Below, piece by piece: positions 25,527-32,103 of a DNA stretch of 56,053 nucleotides. This DNA is from JBOHER01 sp050701115 (lineage in GTDB: Bacteria > Actinomycetota > Actinomycetes > Mycobacteriales > Pseudonocardiaceae). The notes under the pieces were generated by a model, which saw nothing but the letters and a program-made list of their open reading frames with translations, ran no database searches and was not told the origin of the DNA. Both the position numbers and the translations under genes were made by a program. The stretch covers positions 1 through 56,053 of the forward strand of contig JBOHER010000279.1 of the NCBI GenBank assembly GCA_050701115.1, written 5' to 3'. Numbering within the stretch: position 1 is the first letter of the stretch; every line of letters starts with the position of its first letter.

Positions 25527-26276
25527 TCAGGCGATGTCGTGGTGCCAGGTTCCCGGACCGACCACAGGCAGGTTCATCCTGGCCAGGCACGCCCACATGG
25601 TCAGTTGGTTCGCGGTGAGCACCGGCTTGCCGAGCAGGGACTCCAGTGGCTCGATCAGGTCGAAGGTCGGCAGATTCGTGCAGCTGACGAAGATGGCCTG
25701 CGCGTCCGGGTGATCGGCGGCCAGGATGCGCTCGGCGATGGTCCGGTAGCTGACCCGCCAGATGCCGCCGCCGAGGCCGAGGTGATCGCTGGACACCGTC
25801 TCCACCCCGAGCTCGGCGAGGAAGTCGTGCAGTTTGTGCGTCAGGTCCTCGACATACGGGGTGAGAATGGCCACCCGGCGGACGTCGAGCTGTTGCAGGA
25901 CATCGGCAAGAGCGCCCGAAGTGGTGACCGCGTCAGTCGCGCCCGCGCTGCAGATGACCTTGCGCAGCGCGCGTTCGCCTGCCACCCCGTTGACGAAACT
26001 GCCCGAGCTGCACAGATAGGCAACGACTTCGGGCTCGACATGCAGCACGTCCCTGGTGGCAGCCGCGACGTGCTGGCTGTTGCTGACCAGGTGCGCCATG
26101 TCGAGGCTGACCGGCACCGGCTCATACGGGGTGCGCGCGAGATGGAGGGAGACCTCCATGGGTACCCAGCGCCAGAGCTCCCGTTCCAATGCGAGGTCGA
26201 ACGGGGCGATGATGCCGATGCCGCGCTGGGCGAGCGGCCCTTCGAAGGAGGCGAAGTCCAGTGTGGAGAGATCCAA
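25527..26276 (-). CDS. Maleate isomerase-like protein (Asp/Glu racemase superfamily)
   Basis: 249 residues. Both catalytic cysteines of the maleate cis-trans isomerase group are present: Cys89 in YLCSSGSFVNG and Cys199 in FVSCTNLPTFDLIEPLE. Family members isomerise maleate to fumarate, racemise hydantoins, or decarboxylate arylmalonates. The order of motifs matches maleate isomerase best. TTG 26276 is the start (GGGGTGA a few bases upstream). It is divergent from the 2-hydroxyacid dehydrogenase with operator copy 3 between them. Confidence 0.84.
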   Translation of the reverse strand: MDLSTLDFASFEGPLAQRGIGIIAPFDLALERELWRWVPMEVSLHLARTPYEPVPVSLDMAHLVSNSQHVAAATRDVLHVEPEVVAYLCSSGSFVNGVAGERALRKVICSAGATDAVTTSGALADVLQQLDVRRVAILTPYVEDLTHKLHDFLAELGVETVSSDHLGLGGGIWRVSYRTIAERILAADHPDAQAIFVSCTNLPTFDLIEPLESLLGKPVLTANQLTMWACLARMNLPVVGPGTWHHDIA

Positions 26277-26345
26277 GGGTCACCCCGCTCGCGATGTGAA
26301 GGACTGAGGGCCGTTCATGATGCCCATCCTCCGGGGCTGCTCCTC

Positions 26346-26360
26346 GGATTGTTGACAATC
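26346..26360. promoter_or_regulatory. GntR/FCD-type operator, copy 3, overlapping a -35 box
   Basis: GGATTGTTGACAATC. The internal TTGACA (26352-26357) lies 17 bases before TACCGT (26375-26380), which would place a transcription start at the GTG of the downstream gene. Binding here would block RNA polymerase. Confidence 0.75.
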
Positions 26361-26386
26361 ATACGATCAACTTCTACCGTGTCAAC

Positions 26387-27394
26387 GTGATGGGAGCCAA
26401 CCACTCAGCGACCGACGGCCGCTCGCTGGATCGCCCCGTCCTCACAGTCCTCTGCGGAGACAGCCGGCCGCAAGGTATTGCCGCTATCGAGCAGGCGGCC
26501 GAGGTGCGTTACGCCAGTGCGGATGAACTACCTGACGCGCTGCGTGGTGCGGACGCACTGTTCGTGTGGGACTTCTTGTCCACTGCTGTCCGCGATGCCT
26601 GGCCCGCTGCCGACCGGTTGCGGTGGGTGCACATCGCCAGTGCCGGGGTTGACCCTGTGCTGTTCGACGAGCTGCGGGAGAGCGACGTCACGCTGACCAA
26701 CTCGCGCGGCGTCTTCGACACCTCGATCGCCGAGTACGTGCTCGGCGTGACCTTGGTGTTCGCCAAGGACTTCGTCCGCTCGTTCGGGTTGCAGCAGGTA
26801 GGCCGCTGGCAGCACAGGGAAACCGAACGGGTCTCCGGGAAACACGCGCTGGTCGTCGGCACCGGGCCGATCGGCCGTGCCGTCGCGGGCATGCTGCGTG
26901 CGGCCGGTATGCGGGTCAGCGGCGTCGGCAGGCGAGCGCGTGACAACGATCCCGACTTCGGCACGGTGCACGCTTCCGGAGAGCTGGCCGACCACATCGG
27001 GTCGGCTGACTACGTCGTCGCCGTCGCGCCACTGACCGAGCAGACCAAGGGCATGTTCGACAAGTCTGCGTTCGCGGCGATGCGGCCGAGCGCCCGCTTC
27101 ATCAATGTCGGCAGGGGAGAGCTGGCGGTCACCAATGATCTCGTCGACGCGCTGCGGACCGGTCGGCTCGCCGGGGCCGCGCTCGATGTGTTCGAGACCG
27201 AGCCGTTGCCGCCGGACAGTCCACTATGGACGATGCCCAACGTGGTGATCTCCCCGCATATGTCCGGCGACTTCATCGGCTGGCGGGACGTGCTGGTCGA
27301 GGTGTTCGTGCGGAACTTCCAGCTGTGGAACGCAGGGGAGCCGCTGCTCAACGTCGTGGACAAGCAGCTCGGGTACGTGCCAACGAATACCTGA
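26387..27394 (+). CDS. D-isomer-specific 2-hydroxyacid dehydrogenase (NAD-dependent)
   Basis: 335 residues. Rossmann motif VVGTGPIGRAVAGMLRAAGM, with the catalytic triad Arg (NVGRGELAV), Glu (DVFETEPLP) and His (ISPHMSGDF). SRGVFDTSIAEYVLG is the family's second signature. It interconverts a 2-oxoacid and a D-2-hydroxyacid. The start is GTG 26387 followed at once by ATG; no Shine-Dalgarno sequence is seen and the predicted promoter would make the mRNA leaderless. The stop is 10 bases before the amidase ATG, so the two are cotranscribed under operator copy 3. Confidence 0.9.
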   Translation: MMGANHSATDGRSLDRPVLTVLCGDSRPQGIAAIEQAAEVRYASADELPDALRGADALFVWDFLSTAVRDAWPAADRLRWVHIASAGVDPVLFDELRESDVTLTNSRGVFDTSIAEYVLGVTLVFAKDFVRSFGLQQVGRWQHRETERVSGKHALVVGTGPIGRAVAGMLRAAGMRVSGVGRRARDNDPDFGTVHASGELADHIGSADYVVAVAPLTEQTKGMFDKSAFAAMRPSARFINVGRGELAVTNDLVDALRTGRLAGAALDVFETEPLPPDSPLWTMPNVVISPHMSGDFIGWRDVLVEVFVRNFQLWNAGEPLLNVVDKQLGYVPTNT

Positions 27395-27404
27395 AGGAGG
27401 AACT

Positions 27405-28820
27405 ATGACCGCGAGCAGCACCGGGTCCTTGCTGACCGCGAGTGAGCTGGTCGCCGCCTACTCCACCGGGGAAATCTCTCCGGTGGAAGCGACGCAGGCG
27501 GCGCTCGCGGCGATCGAGGAGCGCGACGGCGTCTGCAACGCCTACTGCCTTGTGGACGCCGAAGGTGCACTCGAGCAGGCAAGGGCCTCCGCGGAACGCT
27601 GGCGCGAGGGGAACCCGATCGGCTGGCTGGACGGCGTGCCCACCTCGATCAAGGACATGTTCCTTACTCAGGGCTGGCCGACCCTGCGCGGGTCGAAGTG
27701 CATCGACCCCAACCAGCCGTGGGACGTCGACAGTCCGGTTGTCGCGCGGATGCGGGAAAACGGCCTGGTGTTCCTCGGCAAGACCACCACGCCCGAGTTG
27801 GGTTGGAAAGCCACGACGGACAACCCGCTGACCGGCGTCACTCGGAACCCGTGGGACCCGACCAAGACCGCAGGCGGGTCCAGTGGGGGAAGCGCGGCCG
27901 CGATCGCCGCCGGGATGGGTGAGCTCTCGGTCGGCACCGACGCAGGCGGCTCGGTCCGGATCCCGGCCTCCTTCTGCGGGATTGTCGGATTCAAGCCGAC
28001 CTGGGGCAGGATTCCGCTCTATCCGGCGAGCCCGTTCGGCGCGCTCGCACATGCCGGGCCGATGGCGAGGTCGGTGGACGACATCGCCCTATTCATGGAC
28101 GTGCTGGCGATGCGCGACTATCGGGACCCGTCCGCACTCGCACCACTCACGACCAGCTACCGGGACGCGATCCGGCGGGACGTGCGGGGCATCAACGTGG
28201 CCTATTCGCCCACCCTCGGCTACATCGACGTCGATCCGGAGATAGTGCGGGTGGTGGCCAAGGCCGTCACCGCGCTGGATCAAGCGGGCCTCGCGGTGGA
28301 GGAGACCGATCCCGGATTCGTCGACCCCGGTGAGCCGTTCGACGTGCTGTGGTGCACCGGCGCCGCCAAGTGGCTGAACAAGTTCCCGGAAGGCTCTGCG
28401 GAGCGGATCGACCGCGGGTTACGGAAGGTGTGGGAGAAGGGGCTCACCTATTCCGCGATGGATTACCTGTCCGCGCAGGAGGAGCGCGCCGCGCTGGGCA
28501 TCGTCATGGGCGAGTTCCACACCCGATACGACGTGCTGATCACACCGATGATGCCGATCCGTCCTTTCGAAGCCGATCACGATGTGCCGCCCGGCAGCGA
28601 CTACCAGAGCTGGCCGCACTGGACGCGCTTCAGCTACCCGTTCAATATGACCCAGCAGCCAGCGATCAGCGTGCCGGTGGGCTTCACCTCGGACGGGATG
28701 CCGGTCGGGCTGCAGATCGTCGGGCCGCGACACTCTGATGATCTCGTGCTCGCGGTGGCCCGGCTGCTGCAGGAAGTGCGGCCCTGGCGCACCGACCGGC
28801 CTGCTGGGCAGGGCGGCTAG
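27405..28820 (+). CDS. Amidase (amidase-signature family)
   Basis: 471 residues with the Ser-cisSer-Lys triad: Lys83 in TSIKDMFLT, the cis-Ser in KTAGGSSGGSAAAIAAGMG (Ser159), and the nucleophile Ser183 in AGGSVRIPASF. Related enzymes include mandelamide hydrolase, indoleacetamide hydrolase and GatA-like amidases; no GatB/C partner is here. AAGGAGG precedes ATG 27405. As partner of the 2-hydroxyacid dehydrogenase, it probably frees a carboxylate from an amide that enters the pathway. Confidence 0.92.
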   Translation: MTASSTGSLLTASELVAAYSTGEISPVEATQAALAAIEERDGVCNAYCLVDAEGALEQARASAERWREGNPIGWLDGVPTSIKDMFLTQGWPTLRGSKCIDPNQPWDVDSPVVARMRENGLVFLGKTTTPELGWKATTDNPLTGVTRNPWDPTKTAGGSSGGSAAAIAAGMGELSVGTDAGGSVRIPASFCGIVGFKPTWGRIPLYPASPFGALAHAGPMARSVDDIALFMDVLAMRDYRDPSALAPLTTSYRDAIRRDVRGINVAYSPTLGYIDVDPEIVRVVAKAVTALDQAGLAVEETDPGFVDPGEPFDVLWCTGAAKWLNKFPEGSAERIDRGLRKVWEKGLTYSAMDYLSAQEERAALGIVMGEFHTRYDVLITPMMPIRPFEADHDVPPGSDYQSWPHWTRFSYPFNMTQQPAISVPVGFTSDGMPVGLQIVGPRHSDDLVLAVARLLQEVRPWRTDRPAGQGG

Positions 28821-28839
28821 GTCAGCACCCACCTCGGTC

Positions 28840-28859
28840 TGGTACCAAATTTGGTACCA
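28840..28859. promoter_or_regulatory. Perfect 20-bp palindromic operator of the toxin-antitoxin pair
   Basis: TGGTACCAAATTTGGTACCA is its own reverse complement. It ends seven bases before the antitoxin ATG, the position of an autoregulatory site bound by antitoxin or antitoxin-toxin complex. No -10 box is visible between it and the start, so the promoter probably overlaps it. Confidence 0.8.
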
Positions 28860-28866
28860 TGTCGGC

Positions 28867-29067
28867 ATGCCTGCACTGAACCTCCAGTTCACAGATGAAG
28901 AGATGGAAGACCTTCGCGCCGCGGCGGAGCGCGAGGGCACTTCGCTGAAATCTCTCGCGCACGACGCAGTCGTCGGCGTGGTCTCCTCGCGTAAACACCT
29001 CATCGAGCAGGCTGCCCAGCGCGTGGCGCGCATCAGTGCGGAGCTGAATGAGCGCCTGGCGAAGTAG
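28867..29067 (+). CDS. Antitoxin of a Doc-type toxin-antitoxin module
   Basis: 66 residues. The N-terminal MPALNLQFTDEEMEDLRAAA followed by EREGTSLKSLAHDAV has a ribbon-helix-helix look (short strand, then two helices), the usual DNA-binding head for antitoxins. The C-terminal helix (EQAAQRVARISAELNERLAK) would wrap the toxin. It overlaps the toxin GTG by one base and is preceded by the palindrome at 28840-28859. Confidence 0.82.
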   Translation: MPALNLQFTDEEMEDLRAAAEREGTSLKSLAHDAVVGVVSSRKHLIEQAAQRVARISAELNERLAK

Positions 29068-29450
29068 TGGCGGTCTACTACTTGGACGTCGAGGACGTTC
29101 TGACGGCAGCACGGCACGCGGCAGGCGGGCCAGTCGAGGTTCGTGACTTCGGATTGCTGTCAGCAGCCGTTGCGCGACCAGCGGCAGCTGTCTTCGGTCA
29201 GGATGCGTATCCGGACCTGCTGACGAAAGCAGCCGCCCTGCTGCACTCGCTGGTCAGGAACCACAGCCTGATTGACGGCAACAAGCGTGCGGCGTGGGCC
29301 GCGGCGTGGGTGTTTCTCGAAGTGGACGGCATGTCGTTGACCGAGGATCTTGATGTCGACGCGGTAGAGGAGCTTGTGCTGAGCGCCGCGCGAAGCGAGA
29401 TCGACGTCGCCGACATCGCCAGCGGGCTCAGCGAGTTCGCCACGCCGTGA
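29067..29450 (+). CDS. doc: Doc-like Fic-domain toxin
   Basis: 127 residues, all-helical. The Fic motif is HSLIDGNKRAAW (His66, Asp70, Asn72, Lys73, Arg74), matching the Doc form H-x3-DGNKR. P1 Doc phosphorylates EF-Tu and stops translation; canonical Fic proteins AMPylate. The length is Doc-like rather than full Fic. Start GTG 29067. It is neutralised by the preceding antitoxin. Confidence 0.9.
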   Translation: MAVYYLDVEDVLTAARHAAGGPVEVRDFGLLSAAVARPAAAVFGQDAYPDLLTKAAALLHSLVRNHSLIDGNKRAAWAAAWVFLEVDGMSLTEDLDVDAVEELVLSAARSEIDVADIASGLSEFATP

Positions 29451-29467
29451 TCTTGTTGCTGGGGCGA

Positions 29468-29516
29468 GCTGAAGGTGGCCTTCGGTACCGCATATGCACC
29501 CAAGGCCACCTTCGGC
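29468..29516. terminator. Long hairpin between convergent toxin and esterase genes
   Basis: Arms GCTGAAGGTGGCCTTCGG (29468-29485) and CCCAAGGCCACCTTCGGC (29499-29516) are near-perfect complements with a 13-base loop; each arm is also self-complementary in part. Likely bidirectional terminator. Confidence 0.7.
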
Positions 29517-29527
29517 CCGCTCGCGCC

Positions 29528-30484
29528 TCAGTCGACCTTGGTGACCTCGCGGATGAACTTCGCGATCTGGTTCACCGCGGCCTTCGTCTCCGGCGTGAGG
29601 TTGCCCAGTACCGGGAACGCGTGCACCTGGCCCGGCCAGATCTGCAGCTTGCACGGCACCCCAGCCGCCCACAGCCGCTCCGCCATCACCTCGGAGTCGA
29701 CGCGCAGGATCTCCGACTCGGCCGCGATGATCAAGGATGGGGGCAGGCCAGATGGATCCTCGTTGACCGGTGAGAGAGGCGGTTCGTGTACGCCGGGTTC
29801 GCCGGTCCACAACGCGGTGAGCTGGGCGAGCCGGTTGACCGGTATGTAGGACTCGCGTCGCATGTTGGGATGACCCAGGCGTGCGGTGGAGTCGATGTCG
29901 AGCAGCGGCGATGTGGCCACGATGCCAGCAGGCAGCGGAAGATCTAGGTCGCGGGCGCGCATGGCGGTCGCGAACGCCAGGTACCCACCCGCGGAATCTC
30001 CGGCGAAAACGATCTTGTCGGCGGGCACCCCGGTATCGAGCAGGTGCCGGTATGCGGTCACACAGTCGGCGATCGAGCCGGGGATCGGCGTCGACGGCAG
30101 CTGCCGGTAGGCGACCGACAGTACGGGCAGGCCACTGGTGGCCGAGATCCGCGCGACGCCACGCCGGTGGGTGTTCAACCCGCAGAAGAAGAACCCGCCA
30201 CCGTGGAAATAGAGCACGGCAGCGTCGTCGTTGGCGGTCTTGGCGCGCACCCACTCGCCGTCGAATCCGTCGAACGGCACCGGCGACATGGTCGCGTATC
30301 TCGGGGCGGGAGCCCGCGCGGCCAGCCGGTCGAGCCTGCCAAGCAGTACGATACTGCGAGGCGACATCGGCACCACGCGAAGGACCGAGTGCCCCGCGGT
30401 CCAGGCCGCCGCGTACAGCGCCCGTGACCGGTAGCTCGCCCGCGCCCGGCTCGCCCGCTTTCCGGGCAGATCGGAAATCCGCAT
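29528..30484 (-). CDS. Alpha/beta-hydrolase, hormone-sensitive-lipase family esterase
   Basis: 318 residues. Oxyanion motif HGGG at 94-97 (YFHGGGFFFCG), nucleophile Ser164 in GDSAGGYLAFAT, acid Asp in EILRVDSEVM and His in QVHAFPVL. These are the hallmarks of HSL/type IV bacterial esterases acting on short or medium acyl esters. Start ATG 30484 after GGAGGTAGGAG; the open frame to 30544 is longer but the RBS decides. It lies downstream of a WS/DGAT gene and has its own inverted-repeat operator (30554-30566), so it may be separately controlled in lipid turnover. Confidence 0.9.
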   Translation of the reverse strand: MRISDLPGKRASRARASYRSRALYAAAWTAGHSVLRVVPMSPRSIVLLGRLDRLAARAPAPRYATMSPVPFDGFDGEWVRAKTANDDAAVLYFHGGGFFFCGLNTHRRGVARISATSGLPVLSVAYRQLPSTPIPGSIADCVTAYRHLLDTGVPADKIVFAGDSAGGYLAFATAMRARDLDLPLPAGIVATSPLLDIDSTARLGHPNMRRESYIPVNRLAQLTALWTGEPGVHEPPLSPVNEDPSGLPPSLIIAAESEILRVDSEVMAERLWAAGVPCKLQIWPGQVHAFPVLGNLTPETKAAVNQIAKFIREVTKVD

Positions 30485-30553
30485 ACTCCTACCTCCAGCG
30501 CCATTGCTGAACGTCACCGCATCCTCTACGGCCCGGAGAAGCACGCTATAGGA

Positions 30554-30566
30554 ATACTCAGAGTAT
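30554..30566. promoter_or_regulatory. Candidate operator upstream of the esterase
   Basis: ATACTC-A-GAGTAT, six-base perfect arms, 70 bases upstream of the esterase ATG and next to TATAGG-like sequence. It fits TetR-type operators. Confidence 0.5.
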
Positions 30567-30605
30567 CTCGAACCGGGGTGAGCTACCTCTCAGCCGGGTG
30601 AACGG

Positions 30606-31967
30606 TCACCGTGCGGCGGCCTTGAGTTCGGCGAGCGCGGTGTCCAGGTGGGTCAGCATCCGCTGAAGGTGCGGGACGCTCCGCCTGCAACCCACGATGC
30701 CGAAGTCCAGGTGGTCGGCGTTACTGGTCAGGGTGATGTTCAGCGCCTGCCCGTCGAGCAGTGCCGAAGCGGGGTACACGCCGTCGAGTTCGGCGCCGTT
30801 CCAGTACATCCGCCTGCGCGGACCCGGCACATTAGAGATCACCAGATTGAACGCCGGGCGGGTGTAGTTGACCACGCCAGGGATCGGGGAAAGGCCCAGC
30901 GGGGCGACGTTGAGCACGGAGAGCAGCATGATCTGGGTCGAGCTCAGGCCCTTGAACAGCTTCTTGCCGTTGTGCATGGACTCGCTGATCTTCTGCAGCC
31001 GGACCGCGGGATCTGTCACGTTGGTGGCCAGATTGCACAGGATCGCGCCGACCGCGTTGCCGCCCTCATCGGCCTTGGACGGAGCGCGCAGGGACACCGG
31101 GACCATGGCCGTCAACGGCGCGTCCGGCAGCGCACGCTGCTCGATCAAGTAGTCGCGGAGCGCCCCGGCGCACACCGCGAGCACCACGTCGTTGACCGTC
31201 GCGCCGGATGCCCTTGCGATGGTGCGGAACGACTCGATCGGCCACGACTGGGCGGCGAATCGTCGTGCCCCGCCGATCGGGACGTTGAACATGGTCTTGG
31301 GCGCTTGCATGGGCAGGGTCAGCGTTTGCTCGCGCAACGCCTGGTTGGCGGCCTTCACCGCGGTGGGCGCGAAGCCGGCGAACTCGGTGACCACCTGACG
31401 TGCTCTGTCCACGATGGACAGCGGATTGAACCCGTCGGCCTTGGGCCGGTGCTTGCGGGGTGCCCACGGTGCGGAGCAGTCACGCGCGTCGGGGTCATCG
31501 CTCAGCGAGGTGGTCATCTGGCGCAGTGCGGACACCCCGTCCAGCAGCGCGTGATGCACCTTGGTGTAGACCGCGAACCTGCCGTCGTCCAGGCCTTCGA
31601 CGAAGTGGGTCTCCCAGAGTGGCCGGTGCCGGTCGAGCAGCGTGCCGTGCCAGCGGGAGGTGAGTTCGAGCAGTTCCCGGATCCGGCCGGGATTGGGCAC
31701 CGCCGAGCGCCGGACGTGGTAGTCGATGTCGAGTTCGTTGTCCTCCGACCACAGCCATTGGCCGAGGCTGTTCACCGGGCTCATCGGCTTGCGGCGGAAG
31801 AGCCTGCGCACCTGTGCGTCCTCGATCAGATTGCGGTAGAGGGTCTGCACGTAGTCGTCGCCCGCTCCCGCTGGTCGTTTGAACAACTGCAGGCCACCGA
31901 CGTGCATCGGGTGCTCGCGGGATTCCACCAGCAAGAACATCGAGTCGGTGATGGGCATCAACTGCAT
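30606..31967 (-). CDS. Wax ester synthase/diacylglycerol acyltransferase
   Basis: 453 residues. Active-site motif KVHHALLDGVSALRQ (His138-His139, Asp143) matches HHxxxDG; the second conserved block NDVVLAVCAGALRDYL and the third (NLVISNVPGPRRRMYWNGA) are also there. Members esterify fatty acyl-CoA to diacylglycerol or fatty alcohols and make storage lipid in actinobacteria. It starts at ATG 31967, upstream of an esterase and downstream of the arabinosyltransferase, with its own gap of 136 bases. Confidence 0.92.
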   Translation of the reverse strand: MQLMPITDSMFLLVESREHPMHVGGLQLFKRPAGAGDDYVQTLYRNLIEDAQVRRLFRRKPMSPVNSLGQWLWSEDNELDIDYHVRRSAVPNPGRIRELLELTSRWHGTLLDRHRPLWETHFVEGLDDGRFAVYTKVHHALLDGVSALRQMTTSLSDDPDARDCSAPWAPRKHRPKADGFNPLSIVDRARQVVTEFAGFAPTAVKAANQALREQTLTLPMQAPKTMFNVPIGGARRFAAQSWPIESFRTIARASGATVNDVVLAVCAGALRDYLIEQRALPDAPLTAMVPVSLRAPSKADEGGNAVGAILCNLATNVTDPAVRLQKISESMHNGKKLFKGLSSTQIMLLSVLNVAPLGLSPIPGVVNYTRPAFNLVISNVPGPRRRMYWNGAELDGVYPASALLDGQALNITLTSNADHLDFGIVGCRRSVPHLQRMLTHLDTALAELKAAAR

Positions 31968-32103
31968 GGGCTACCGCCTGGAAACGTGGATCGTGGGTGG
32001 GGAACTCGGATGCGAGAAACCCCTGGTCGGAGTGTACGCACCTGTCAGGTGAAACGAGCCAGGCTCACGTTGGTCATTGCGAGGCAGGGCACACTCGTAT
32101 GCA

